A DNA stretch of 64,000 nt from contig CAJUAA010000001.1 of assembly GCA_910584205.1 (NCBI GenBank), forward strand, positions 1-64,000, read 5' to 3'. This document shows, one piece after another, positions 17,764 through 26,705 of the stretch. The DNA is from an uncultured Lachnospiraceae bacterium (GTDB taxonomy: Bacteria; Bacillota; Clostridia; Lachnospirales; Lachnospiraceae). Positions within the stretch are counted from its first letter, which is position 1; each line of letters begins with the position of its first letter. Below the pieces are notes generated by a model. That model was not told the origin of the DNA. It worked only from the letters and a program-made list of their open reading frames with translations, and searched no databases. A program made the translations under genes and the position numbers.

Positions 17764-18297
17764 ATGACAGACAGCAGAGTGATCCTTCGGGAAGCAGGGG
17801 GGCAGGACATGGGAATGCTCCTGAGCCTGGGCCAGGACCCGGGGATCGGGAAAGTGACAAAAGGATATCAAAAGCCGGCATTCGGCGCGCGCCGGAGGTA
17901 CAGCGCCTGTTTTCTGCCGGTTCCCTCCGGCTGCCTTCGCCGGGTCGTGGCGGACCGGGAACATCCGGACGAAGGGTTGGGCATCGTCATGCTTACGGAC
18001 ATGGACTCGGAAAACAAAACCGCGCAGATCTACATCAAACTTCTGCCATCTGCCCGGGGGAAAGGCTACGGGCGGGACGCGGTAAACGCCATGGTCTCCT
18101 ATGCCTTTCAGGAACTGGCCCTGAATGGTATCAGCTCCGGCGTTCTGGAGGACAATACGGCGTCCCGCAGGCTGTTTGAAGCGTGCGGTTTCCGGCTGGA
18201 GGAGACGAAGGAGCGCAGGACGGACCAGAGCGGGCACGGTCGGAAAGTGTGTACGTATGTGAAAAGGGATGAAGGCTCCAGAATACAAAACCAGTAG
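17764..18297 (+). CDS. GNAT family N-acetyltransferase
   Basis: A 177-residue acetyltransferase. The acetyl-CoA loop is visible as LPSARGKGYGRDAVNAMVSY (about residues 96-115), followed by the usual DNTASRRLFEACGFRLEET. Substrate is unknown. The start at 17764 is chosen for the MTDSRVILRE opening; the frame is open further up and the ribosome-binding site (GGGAGG) is a little distant. It stands alone before the sugar-sensing operon. Confidence 0.85.
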   Translation: MTDSRVILREAGGQDMGMLLSLGQDPGIGKVTKGYQKPAFGARRRYSACFLPVPSGCLRRVVADREHPDEGLGIVMLTDMDSENKTAQIYIKLLPSARGKGYGRDAVNAMVSYAFQELALNGISSGVLEDNTASRRLFEACGFRLEETKERRTDQSGHGRKVCTYVKRDEGSRIQNQ

Positions 18298-18362
18298 ATA
18301 CGGAAAAAACATCGTGCTATAATGAACGAAAAATATACTTTGAAAACGATGCAGGTGACAGA

Positions 18363-19334
18363 ATGGACCGAAACATACGGAAAGTATTTATCATATTCAA
18401 TTTTCTTTTGTATTTACCGCTGATACTTCTTCTGGCGATGGGAATTACCGGCAGAGATTATTCCAGAAATCAGAGGAGAAATGGGTATCTGATCGGCGCC
18501 AGCTATATGACAATGAATAATGAGTTTTATAAAATTCTCAATGAAGAGATCAGCAGCCGCGCGGAACTGGAGCAGGACCAGATGATTCTGCGGGACCCGG
18601 CGCTTGACGCCGATCGGCAGATTGAACAGATTGACGCCATGATTCAGATGGGGATCGATGTGCTGGTAGTGACCCCGGTGGACTGGAAAAGCCTGTCCGA
18701 TATCTTACGAAAAGCGAAAGAACAGGGAATTTTTATTGTGGTAGTGGATTCCAATCTGGAGGACGAAAGCCTTGCGGACTGTACGATCACTTCCGATAAC
18801 TACAATGCGGGCCGTATGGTTGGAGAATATTTTCTGAAGGAAAATGAAACCGCGGAACTGGTCGTTATGACTCACGATGCGGCAAAGTCAGGGCAGGACC
18901 GGGTTCAGGGATTTCTGGACGCGGTAGAGCAAAGGGAAGGAATTCATATTGTGGAAAAGATCAACTGCGACGGACAGCTGGAGATTGCCATGCCGAGGAT
19001 GCAGCGCATCATAGAGGAGGGAGCGGTGTTTGACAGTGTGTTCTGCCTGAATGATCTGGCAGGAGTAGGAGTGGTTGCCGCTCTGGATGACGGCGGGATG
19101 CTGGACCGTGTAAATGTATACGGAATTGATGCCTCTCCTGACGCCAAGGCCCTGATCAAAGAAGGAATGATGTCGGCGTCCGCGGCGCAGTTTCCTTCCC
19201 GGATCGGCCGGAAGGCGGCGGATGTGATTTATCAGCTTCTGGAAGGCGGGACGGTGGACAAAAGCGTCCTGGTTCCGGTGGAGCTGGTGACCGGAGAAAA
19301 TGTAGAACAGTACCGTATCGACAGATGGCAGTAA
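18363..19334 (+). CDS. Membrane-anchored sugar-binding protein (Peripla_BP_4 type), probable sensor subunit
   Basis: A 323-residue protein with one N-terminal membrane segment (FIIFNFLLYLPLILLLAMGI) and no lipobox, followed by a ribose/xylose-type periplasmic binding fold. Marks include IQMGIDVLVVTPVDWKSL, GIFIVVVDSNLED and VFCLNDLAGVGVVAALDDGG. The histidine kinase gene follows within 15 bp. In Clostridium beijerinckii a comparable anchored binding protein (XylFII) pairs with a LytS kinase to sense xylose; by analogy this one presents a sugar to the kinase. No ABC permease is present to use it for transport. Confidence 0.88.
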   Translation: MDRNIRKVFIIFNFLLYLPLILLLAMGITGRDYSRNQRRNGYLIGASYMTMNNEFYKILNEEISSRAELEQDQMILRDPALDADRQIEQIDAMIQMGIDVLVVTPVDWKSLSDILRKAKEQGIFIVVVDSNLEDESLADCTITSDNYNAGRMVGEYFLKENETAELVVMTHDAAKSGQDRVQGFLDAVEQREGIHIVEKINCDGQLEIAMPRMQRIIEEGAVFDSVFCLNDLAGVGVVAALDDGGMLDRVNVYGIDASPDAKALIKEGMMSASAAQFPSRIGRKAADVIYQLLEGGTVDKSVLVPVELVTGENVEQYRIDRWQ

Positions 19335-19349
19335 GTGAGGCGTCGGCTT

Positions 19350-20669
19350 ATGGAGCGGAGACAGTTACCCAATTATGTATTATGTACCATGAAAAATCTG
19401 AATATGCTGATCATCCTGTATCTGGCTGGTGTGACGGCATACAGCCTGTCCGGTTATATACAGGAATGTTCAGCTATGGATTTCCTGATTCGGGCAAAGC
19501 GCATTCCGCTGGCTCCATGGAAGATTCCGGTGCTGGCAGTCGGGCTGTACATTTGCCTGCTTGTGCTTCTTTCCATTCGCTGCAGGAATCATCTTCATTT
19601 TTTCATCAAGACGGCGGCGGAGCTGGGCGTGGCATTTTTCTTAAGCAGCGCGCTGAATTTCAGCTATACGGGAATTGTGCTTTTGATCATTGCGGATACC
19701 ATGGGTTACTTTTCGGATATGAAGCAGAGGCTTATGCTTTTGACCCTGATCTGCGCTGCGTACATGCTGCTGGATTATGACCTGCTTTCCGTGAGATATT
19801 CCATTATTTCCATAGAGGTATGCTGGGAATATTTCCAAAAGGATGCCCGCTCTTTTCTGCTGGGGATTCGGAATGTACTGAATTCCCTGAATACGCTGGC
19901 CTTTATTATATACGCAATTGTGCTCATCCTGGTGGAGGCTTATGAAAAGGAGCGGGTTCAGGGGCTGAATGAGAGGCTGAATACGGCCAACAGAGAACTG
20001 AGGGAGGCTAATCAGAAACTGGAAGAATATGCACGGGAATCGGAAAAGGCGGCGGAGACAAGGGAACGGAACCGGCTGGCCAGGGAGATTCATGATACGC
20101 TGGGACATTCGCTGACAGGAATCATTACGGGGATTGACGCGTGCGTCATGCTGGTGGATATTGCGCCGGAGGCAACGAAGGAGCAGCTGAAAGCCATTGC
20201 GAACGTGGCAAGGCAGGGTGTGAAGGATGTGAGAAGATCCGTGAAGGCGCTTCGGCCGGATGCACTGGAGACGCTTGATCTGAAACGCGCGCTCATTCAG
20301 ATGATGGAAGAGACGAAATGTTCCACCGGTGTGGACATTTTATATGAGATCGGGACAAAACTGAAGAGCTTTGACAAGGATGAAGAGGATATTATATATC
20401 GGATTGTACAGGAGTCAATTACGAATGCGATCCGCCATGGGAAGGCGCATAAAATATGGGTTCGGATTGACAGATCCTTTCAAATGCTGGAGATTCATAT
20501 AAAAGACGATGGGATTGGCTGCAGCAATATACAGAAGGGTTTTGGCCTGCACCATATGGAAGAGCGTTTGAGCATGCTTCACGGTTCATTGTCCTATCAT
20601 GGAAATGACGGTTTTACAGTAGATGCACAGATTCCGATCAGATGGGGAACGGAGGGAGAAGATGATTAA
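19350..20669 (+). CDS. Sensor histidine kinase, HisKA_3 (NarL-type partner)
   Basis: The N-terminal half has about six membrane segments (residues 15-190), then a coiled coil (VQGLNERLNTANRELREANQ). The dimerisation box ERNRLAREIHDTLGHSLTGI holds the phosphoacceptor His, and the HATPase domain has N box ESITNAIRHGKA and G boxes DDGIGC and GFGLHHMEER. No large extracellular domain is seen, which fits sensing through the adjacent anchored binding proteins. ATG 19350 has GAGG 9 bases before it; an in-frame GTG at 19335 directly after the previous stop is an alternative. Confidence 0.92.
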   Translation: MERRQLPNYVLCTMKNLNMLIILYLAGVTAYSLSGYIQECSAMDFLIRAKRIPLAPWKIPVLAVGLYICLLVLLSIRCRNHLHFFIKTAAELGVAFFLSSALNFSYTGIVLLIIADTMGYFSDMKQRLMLLTLICAAYMLLDYDLLSVRYSIISIEVCWEYFQKDARSFLLGIRNVLNSLNTLAFIIYAIVLILVEAYEKERVQGLNERLNTANRELREANQKLEEYARESEKAAETRERNRLAREIHDTLGHSLTGIITGIDACVMLVDIAPEATKEQLKAIANVARQGVKDVRRSVKALRPDALETLDLKRALIQMMEETKCSTGVDILYEIGTKLKSFDKDEEDIIYRIVQESITNAIRHGKAHKIWVRIDRSFQMLEIHIKDDGIGCSNIQKGFGLHHMEERLSMLHGSLSYHGNDGFTVDAQIPIRWGTEGEDD

Positions 20670-21339
20670 GATATTGATTGCGGACGATCAGGAGCTGATT
20701 CGGCAGAGCCTTCAGATTATCCTGGACAGTGAGAAGGATTTTGAAGTGACTGATGCGGTGGCGAACGGGGTGGAGGTAATCCGTTCCATACGGAAGGAAC
20801 GTCCGGACGTCATACTGATGGATATCCGGATGCCGGAGATGGACGGTGTGGTCTGTACACAGATCATCAAGGAAAATTATCCGGATATCCGCATCATCAT
20901 ACTGACAACCTTTGACGATGACGAGTATGTGTTTAACGCGTTGAAATACGGAGCCAGCGGTTATCTGCTGAAGGGTATCTCCATGAAGGAGCTGACGGAG
21001 GCGATTCATAAAGTCTATCATGGGACGGCCATGATCAATGAAGACATCGCGTCCAAGGTTGTGAAGCTGTTCTCCAGAATGGCCCAGTCCAATCTGACGA
21101 TACAGGTGGATGAGGAGCAGTCCAGAGATCTGAAAAACAGCGAGTGGCAGATTATCGTACAGGTGGGAAGCGGGCTTTCCAATAAAGAGATTGCCGCCAA
21201 ACTGAATCTGTCGGAAGGGACGGTCAGAAACAGTCTCAGTACCATCTTAAGCAAGCTGAACCTGCGGGACCGAACACAGCTTGCCATATGGGCCGTACAG
21301 ACGGGCGCGGTGAACCGGGCCTTTGAGGATGAAGAATGA
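20662..21339 (+). CDS. Response regulator, NarL/FixJ family
   Basis: A 225-residue regulator with a receiver domain (IKILIADDQELIRQS, phosphoacceptor Asp in DVILMDIRMPEMDG, Lys in YLLKGISMKEL) and a C-terminal LuxR-type HTH (GLSNKEIAAKLNLSEGTVRN). It overlaps the kinase by 8 bp and follows GGAGGGAGAAG. It is the natural phosphorylation partner of the kinase and probably controls the mannose-family PTS genes downstream. Confidence 0.95.
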   Translation: MIKILIADDQELIRQSLQIILDSEKDFEVTDAVANGVEVIRSIRKERPDVILMDIRMPEMDGVVCTQIIKENYPDIRIIILTTFDDDEYVFNALKYGASGYLLKGISMKELTEAIHKVYHGTAMINEDIASKVVKLFSRMAQSNLTIQVDEEQSRDLKNSEWQIIVQVGSGLSNKEIAAKLNLSEGTVRNSLSTILSKLNLRDRTQLAIWAVQTGAVNRAFEDEE

Positions 21340-22679
21340 TGGAACATGAAACAGAACGAAAATACGGCATTCGGGCGGGGGTCTGCGCGCTGCTTCTGCT
21401 GGTTTTATGGACGGTTGTCAGCGATGTATATAAAAAGATTCCCTGCTTTGGCGGAAAAGACGTGATAACGGTCGGCGTTTTCAGTGACAGTTACTGGGAA
21501 GTGCAGAACGGCCATGCCTATCAGATTCTGGAGGATGCGATCGCGCGGTTTGAAGAGCAGTGTCCGGGGGTTCAGGTAACCTATGTGAGCGGTATTATGA
21601 AGGAAGATTATTCGGAATGGCTGTCTGAGCAGATTATGAGAGGGACGGCGCCGGACGTGGTCTTTATGCCGGGAGAGCATTTTAACGATTTTGCCGAGGC
21701 GGGAGCATTGAAGGATCTTACCCCGTTCATCGAGAAAGATGAGGAATTTCATCCGGAAACATACTATACGTCGGCGTATGAGTACGGGACGTATGAAGGG
21801 ATTCAGTATGCGCTTCCGTACGAATGCGCGCCCAAACTGATGTTCGTAAACAAAAGCATACTGACGGCGGAAGGCATTGAGATGCCGGGGGATGAGTGGA
21901 CCTGGGATGATTTCTACCGGATCTGCCGGCAGGTGACAAAAGATACGGATGGAAACGGCACAGTGGATCAGTTCGGGGTTGTGGGTTATACATGGGAGGA
22001 CGCGTTTGATTCCAATGCCGTCCGCCTGTTTGACGAGAAAGGGACCGAGTGCCGGCTCACGGACCCAAAAGCGGGAGAGGCGATTGCGTTTATTGAACGG
22101 ATGGAAGGGCTGAACAGCGGCTACAGCGTTCCGGATAAAGAGTTCGCGCTGGGAAATGTGGCGTTTCAGCCGATGCTGTTTTCGGAATACCGGGCCTATA
22201 AATCGTATCCGCTGAGTATAAAAAAATATACGGGTTTCGAATGGGACTGCCTGAGGATGCCGGCCGGGCCGGCCGGGGCGAATGTTTCCCGGCTGGATAC
22301 GCTGACGGTGGCGATGAATGCATCTACGGTGCATGCCGGGCAGGCGTGGGAGCTGATGAAGTTTTTAACGGGCGACCCGGCGGTCCAGTCGGAAATCTTT
22401 GATTATTCGGAGGGTGTGTCCGTGCAGAAGGAGATTGTGGAGTCGGAGAAGACGAGGGTTCTTTTTACGGACAATCCGGATACCGGCAACTTAAGCCTGA
22501 CCATGCTGAGCGAGGCTGTGGAGCAGGCGGTTGTGGTCCCAAGGTTTCACGATTATAAAGAGGCGGTGGCGGAAGCAGACCGGGCGGTCAGGGCGATACT
22601 GGACAGCAGTTCCAATATCAATATGGAGACGATTATTCAAAACAGGAACGTCAATAATTATCTGAAGTCAAAACAGTAA
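21336..22679 (+). CDS. Membrane-anchored extracellular solute-binding protein, family 1
   Basis: A 447-residue protein with one N-terminal membrane segment (GVCALLLLVLWTVVSDVY) and a family 1 (maltose-binding type) fold. Marks include ITVGVFSDSYWEV, RGTAPDVVFMPGEHFNDFAE and a Trp-rich ligand region EWTWDDFYRICRQV. It overlaps the response regulator stop by 4 bp (ATGA), so it belongs to the sensing operon. No ABC permease is encoded nearby, so it may be a second ligand input for the kinase rather than a transporter subunit. Confidence 0.88.
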   Translation: MMEHETERKYGIRAGVCALLLLVLWTVVSDVYKKIPCFGGKDVITVGVFSDSYWEVQNGHAYQILEDAIARFEEQCPGVQVTYVSGIMKEDYSEWLSEQIMRGTAPDVVFMPGEHFNDFAEAGALKDLTPFIEKDEEFHPETYYTSAYEYGTYEGIQYALPYECAPKLMFVNKSILTAEGIEMPGDEWTWDDFYRICRQVTKDTDGNGTVDQFGVVGYTWEDAFDSNAVRLFDEKGTECRLTDPKAGEAIAFIERMEGLNSGYSVPDKEFALGNVAFQPMLFSEYRAYKSYPLSIKKYTGFEWDCLRMPAGPAGANVSRLDTLTVAMNASTVHAGQAWELMKFLTGDPAVQSEIFDYSEGVSVQKEIVESEKTRVLFTDNPDTGNLSLTMLSEAVEQAVVVPRFHDYKEAVAEADRAVRAILDSSSNINMETIIQNRNVNNYLKSKQ

Positions 22680-22683
22680 AAAG

Positions 22684-22695
22684 TGACAAATGTCA
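22684..22695. promoter_or_regulatory. TGACA-TGTCA dyad upstream of mannose-family PTS
   Basis: TGACAAATGTCA has 5-bp arms. Its core GACAAATGTC differs by one base from the core of the palindrome before the Crp/Fnr gene (GACATATGTC at 5861-5870). A TATACT at 22743-22748 could be the PTS -10, placing the dyad about 65 bp upstream of the transcript start. Binding is inference. Confidence 0.35.
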
Positions 22696-22704
22696 TATGG
22701 AATA

Positions 22705-22741
22705 AGTGACACATGTAAGCTGCACATGTGTCGCTTTTTTT
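22705..22741 (+). terminator. Terminator after the sensing operon
   Basis: AGTGACACATGT (22705-22716) pairs with ACATGTGTCGCT (22724-22735), loop of 7, then a T tract to 22741. It separates the sensor genes from the PTS genes. Confidence 0.9.
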
Positions 22742-22793
22742 ATATACTCAAACCATAACAAAACAACACGACTCTATGGAGGGAGGTACGGAA

Positions 22794-23222
22794 ATGAAAT
22801 ACATATTACTGGTGAGCCACGGGATGATGGCGCCGGGCCTGCACAATGCCCTTGGAATGCTTGCGGGAGAAAATCGGGAGGATATCCTGTCCACAAGCCT
22901 GAAAAACGGCATGGGTGCGGATGAATTTGCGGAAAATGTGCGTAAATGTGTATCTGTAGTAAAAGAAGAAGATGAACTTCTGGTGTTTGCGGATCTGATC
23001 GGAGGATCTCCGCTGACGACTACGGCGGATGTGCTGGCGTCGGAAGGGCTTCTGGGACAGACGAGGATGATCGGCGGAATGAACCTGCCGCTGGTACTGA
23101 GCGCGGCGGTCACGAAGGATACCATGGACACGGGAGAAATGATCGACATGCTGATCCCGGAATCCAGGGAGATGCTGCAGGAATTCACGGTGGAAGCCGC
23201 TGAGACAGAAGACGAGATCTGA
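22794..23222 (+). CDS. PTS mannose/fructose/sorbose-family EIIA
   Basis: A 142-residue EIIA of the mannose superfamily. The phosphoacceptor is His9 in MKYILLVSHGMMAPGL, and FADLIGGSPLTTTADVL is the conserved core. It takes phosphate from HPr and gives it to the EIIB at 23294. GGGAGG precedes the ATG at 22794. First gene of the PTS operon. Confidence 0.93.
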   Translation: MKYILLVSHGMMAPGLHNALGMLAGENREDILSTSLKNGMGADEFAENVRKCVSVVKEEDELLVFADLIGGSPLTTTADVLASEGLLGQTRMIGGMNLPLVLSAAVTKDTMDTGEMIDMLIPESREMLQEFTVEAAETEDEI

Positions 23223-23293
23223 GACAGGAACAGAACTTAAAACAGCATCGCCTGAGCAGATGCGGACTTTTCAAATAAGGAGGATAAAAAATT

Positions 23294-23788
23294 ATGGCAA
23301 TTTCGTTTATTCGTGTGGATGACAGAATGATTCATGGACAGACCTGTACCAGATGGGCGCTGGAATATCCGTGTGACGGACTGATCGCGGTCAACGATGC
23401 GGCGGCAAAAAATCCAGTGCTGAAATCGGCATATAAAAGCGCCAGCGGAAAGAAAACTTTTGTCTGGGGCGTGGAGGAATTCAAGGAAAAAACAGAAAAA
23501 GTATTAAAGAGCAAAGACAACTATTTCCTGATCACCAAAAACCCCATCGATATGGAAAAGATTCTGGTGGGCCAGGGATTAAAATGCGGAATCGACACCG
23601 TCATCATCGGACCGTGCAACGATCGTCCGGGAACGACGAAGCTGGGCAACAACCAGTCCATCACCCAGGAAGAGGCACAGGCGCTGGAAAATATCATGAA
23701 CGCCGGCTTTGAAGTGGAATTTGCGCTTCTGAAAGATGAGGCGATCGGTAACTGGAAGAAGTTCAGAGGACAGTTCGGATTTAACTAG
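23294..23788 (+). CDS. PTS mannose/fructose/sorbose-family EIIB
   Basis: A 164-residue EIIB. The active His14 lies in IRVDDRMIHGQTCTRWA, and the C-terminal half has VIIGPCNDRPGTTKL and the usual EIIB helices. It phosphorylates the incoming sugar at the EIIC/IID pore. AAGGAGG precedes the ATG. The sugar cannot be told from sequence. Confidence 0.95.
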   Translation: MAISFIRVDDRMIHGQTCTRWALEYPCDGLIAVNDAAAKNPVLKSAYKSASGKKTFVWGVEEFKEKTEKVLKSKDNYFLITKNPIDMEKILVGQGLKCGIDTVIIGPCNDRPGTTKLGNNQSITQEEAQALENIMNAGFEVEFALLKDEAIGNWKKFRGQFGFN

Positions 23789-23865
23789 AAGCAGAAAAAC
23801 CGCATCTGCCCGGCCGCAGAATCGTGTGAATGGCAGAAACGGAACTTATAACAGGAGGAAATATT

Positions 23866-24708
23866 ATGGTAATCAGTTGGTTACAGGCAGCTCTGATTGG
23901 GCTGTGTGCATGTTTATCGAGTATGCCCGGTATGGGCGGTTCATCCATCGGTAACTATACATTGGGAAGGCCGTTGATCGGCGGTCTGGTGTGCGGTTTG
24001 ATTCTGGGCGATCTTCAGACCGGTATTCTGGTCGGATGCGCCATGCAGGTGGTCTATATTGCACTGGTGACGCCCGGCGGAACCGTATCGGCGGATGTCC
24101 GCGCGGTCAGCTATATCGGCATTCCGCTGGCCATGGTTGCACTGAAAAGCTATGGTCTGGATGCGGCATCCGCAGAAGGCGCGGCGCTGGCAACTTCCTT
24201 TGGCGCCATGGTTGGAACCCTTGGAACCGTACTGTTTTACGGAACGGCTACCGTCAATCTGGCATGGCAGCATATCGGCTGGCAGGCGGTAGAAAAAAGA
24301 GACTATCACAAATTATATCTGGTAGATATGGGGCTTCCGTGGATCTCTCATATCCTGTGTTCCTTTATCCCGACTCTGATCATGTGCAAGATGGGAGCCG
24401 GAGTGGTCGAACTGATCAAGACAACGCTTCCCATGGACGGACTTGCCATGAAGACGCTGTTCACGGTTGGCTCCCTGCTTCCCTGCGTAGGTATTGCGAT
24501 CCTGTTAAAGCAGATCGTAAAGCAGATTACAGACTTTATCCCGTATCTGTTCGGATTTACGCTGGCGGCGTCTCTGGGAATCAATCTGGTATCTGCAACC
24601 GTGATTGCAGGCATGTTTGCAATGATCAATTACAAGCTCAAAATGCTGTCGGTGAATAAAGCGGCGGTTGCCGGGGGCTATGATGATGACGAAGAGGAGG
24701 ACATCTGA
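23866..24708 (+). CDS. PTS mannose/fructose/sorbose-family EIIC
   Basis: A 280-residue membrane protein of the EII-Sor type with about seven to eight hydrophobic segments. Marks include GMGGSSIGNYTLGRPLIGGL, VALVTPGGTVSADVRAVSY-like spacing and GIAILLKQIV. It forms the sugar pore with EIID. AGGAGGAAATATT precedes the ATG. EIID starts two bases after the stop. Confidence 0.94.
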   Translation: MVISWLQAALIGLCACLSSMPGMGGSSIGNYTLGRPLIGGLVCGLILGDLQTGILVGCAMQVVYIALVTPGGTVSADVRAVSYIGIPLAMVALKSYGLDAASAEGAALATSFGAMVGTLGTVLFYGTATVNLAWQHIGWQAVEKRDYHKLYLVDMGLPWISHILCSFIPTLIMCKMGAGVVELIKTTLPMDGLAMKTLFTVGSLLPCVGIAILLKQIVKQITDFIPYLFGFTLAASLGINLVSATVIAGMFAMINYKLKMLSVNKAAVAGGYDDDEEEDI

Positions 24709-24709
24709 T

Positions 24710-25543
24710 ATGGAGAAAAAATTATCGAAAAAAGCGCTGAGTAAGTCCTTCCATAACTGGTATTATGGACATCTGACCTGTTTTTCGCAGGAGCATATGC
24801 AGACCTTTGGATATCTGTGTTCCATGCTTCCGCTGGTAGAGGATTTATATGAGAATGAGGATGAGAAAGCAAAGGCAATGAACACCTACACGGCGTTCTT
24901 CAATACGGAGCCGCAGCTGGGGACTCTGATCGTAGGTATTACCGCCGGTCTGGAGGAAGCGAGAGCAGGCGGAGCAGAGGATGTGGATGACGAGACGATC
25001 AACGGCCTTCGCGCCGGCCTCATGGGGCCCATCGCCGGCATCGGCGACTCCCTGGTCGTTGGAACGGTGATTCCGATTCTTCTTGGCATTGCCATGGGTA
25101 TGTCCACCGGAGGTTCCCCTCTGGGAGCGATCTTCTACATGATCGTATGGAACCTGTTTGCTTACTTTGGAATGAAATTTCTGTATTATAAAGGCTACAG
25201 TCTTGGCACGAAAGCGGTGGAGTTCCTGATCGGCGCGCAGGGCGATGCGATCCGTGAATCGGTCTCTATCCTGGGCGGAATGGTGATCGGCGCCGTATCG
25301 GCTACCTGGGTCAGCGTGACCACGTCCCTGCAGCTGGTCAATGAGGCAGGGGAACCGTATCTGGTTCTGCAGGACAAATTAAACGAAGTATTTCCGGGCC
25401 TGCTGACCGCGGTCTTCGTCATTGCCTGCTGGTTTCTGATGGCGAAAAAACAGATGTCGCCGATCAAGGTGATGCTGCTTCTGGTAGTCGTGGCGTTCAT
25501 CGGCGTATTGGTTGGGTTTTTCAATCCGGGTCTGGTATACTGA
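24710..25543 (+). CDS. PTS mannose/fructose/sorbose-family EIID
   Basis: A 277-residue EIID. Typical blocks are SFHNWYYGHLTCFSQEHMQT near the N-terminus, NTEPQLGTLIVGITAGLEEA, and GLRAGLMGPIAGIGDSLVVG in the middle. The C-terminus has three to four membrane segments. It pairs with EIIC. GAGGAGGAC overlaps the end of EIIC as its ribosome-binding site. Confidence 0.95.
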   Translation: MEKKLSKKALSKSFHNWYYGHLTCFSQEHMQTFGYLCSMLPLVEDLYENEDEKAKAMNTYTAFFNTEPQLGTLIVGITAGLEEARAGGAEDVDDETINGLRAGLMGPIAGIGDSLVVGTVIPILLGIAMGMSTGGSPLGAIFYMIVWNLFAYFGMKFLYYKGYSLGTKAVEFLIGAQGDAIRESVSILGGMVIGAVSATWVSVTTSLQLVNEAGEPYLVLQDKLNEVFPGLLTAVFVIACWFLMAKKQMSPIKVMLLLVVVAFIGVLVGFFNPGLVY

Positions 25544-25593
25544 AAAATCAGAAGCAACAGAAAACAAAGATGATAAAAACAGGAGATGATATC

Positions 25594-25878
25594 ATGAATG
25601 CCATGGAAAGAAACAGACTGTCACAGGAGGCCGGACTTCAGATCAAAGCGCTGAAACAGATCAACCGGTGGAAGCTGACTGCGCTTTTGGTATCCGCGGT
25701 CGGAGCCGCATGTACCTATGGGGGATTCGCGGGAATACAGAAGCACCTGTTCCTTGGCATTCCTGGTATCGTCCTGATCCTTGCGGGGTTCGGCAGTGCG
25801 GCGGTATGTAATCTTGGCCTGAAAAACGGAAGGCGCAACGTGGAAAAAATGCTGAATATTCTGGATGGAGAAGGATAA
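25594..25878 (+). CDS. Small two-segment membrane protein in PTS operon
   Basis: A 94-residue protein with two hydrophobic segments (LTALLVSAVGAACTYGGFAG and LGIPGIVLILAGFGSAAVCN) and charged ends. I do not recognise a family. AGGAGATG precedes the ATG. Its place between EIID and the phosphatase suggests an accessory role in this uptake system, but no function can be assigned. Confidence 0.75.
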   Translation: MNAMERNRLSQEAGLQIKALKQINRWKLTALLVSAVGAACTYGGFAGIQKHLFLGIPGIVLILAGFGSAAVCNLGLKNGRRNVEKMLNILDGEG

Positions 25879-25879
25879 C

Positions 25880-26683
25880 ATGAAATACAGGCTGATTTGT
25901 GTGGACGTGGACGGAACGCTCTTAAATGATGAGAAAAAAGTACCAACGCTGGTAAAGGAAAGCCTGAAGAGGGCGTCCGGCATGGGGATCGAGATTGCGC
26001 TGGTGACAGGAAGGATGCCTGCCGGGGCGGATCTGGTGGAGAGAGAACTTTCGCTTCCCTGTATCAAAGCATGCAGTGCAGGAACCTATATTCTGCTGGG
26101 AGACCAGTGTATCCATACCGAATATATGATGCCCGGAGTCATGCGTGAGATCTATACGGAATTTGCGTTGAAAAACGGCCTGCCGCTCTGGATCTTCCAG
26201 GGAAGAAAATGGTATGTGACAGATGTAGATTCCTACGTACGGCAGGAGATCGAGATCATCCGGTACGAGCCGGAAATCGTGGATGTGGAGGAACTTGCTC
26301 AAAGCTGGGAGGAGGATGGGACCGGTCCCAACAAGCTTCTGATTGCCGGAGATCCGGAGACGGTCTGCCGTATCGAAAAGGAGATGAAGGAGATGGACCT
26401 TCCGGATGTGGACATGGCGCGGTCTTCTGAAAACTATCTTGAGATTTTTCCAAAGGGTGTGACAAAGGGAGAAGCGCTGGCAGCAGTCTGCGGGAAACTG
26501 AACATAAAGCTTGAGGAGACGATTGCGTTTGGAGACCAGGAACTGGATATTCCGATGCTGAAGAAAGCCGGAGTGGGCGTTGCCATGGGAAATGCGATTG
26601 AAGAAGTGAAAGAAGCAGCTGATTTTGTGACAAAATCCAACAATGATGCAGGAATTGCATACGCTCTGGAAACATATCTGTAA
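25880..26683 (+). CDS. HAD-IIB (Cof-type) sugar phosphatase
   Basis: A 267-residue hydrolase. HAD motif I is VDVDGTLLND (catalytic Asp9 and Asp11), motif II is ALVTGR, motif III is the KGVTKGEAL lysine, and motif IV is IAFGDQELDIPMLKKAG. The cap domain is type IIB. It could dephosphorylate the sugar phosphate brought in by the PTS, preventing stress or feeding a pathway. One base separates it from the small membrane protein stop. Confidence 0.92.
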   Translation: MKYRLICVDVDGTLLNDEKKVPTLVKESLKRASGMGIEIALVTGRMPAGADLVERELSLPCIKACSAGTYILLGDQCIHTEYMMPGVMREIYTEFALKNGLPLWIFQGRKWYVTDVDSYVRQEIEIIRYEPEIVDVEELAQSWEEDGTGPNKLLIAGDPETVCRIEKEMKEMDLPDVDMARSSENYLEIFPKGVTKGEALAAVCGKLNIKLEETIAFGDQELDIPMLKKAGVGVAMGNAIEEVKEAADFVTKSNNDAGIAYALETYL

Positions 26684-26705
26684 CAGGCTGCGGTGAGGAA
26701 ATATA

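Noticed and set aside
18338..18354. TTGAAAACGATGCAGG as a CcpA cre site before the sensing operon.
   Set aside because: Only the left half fits the consensus; the right half does not match.
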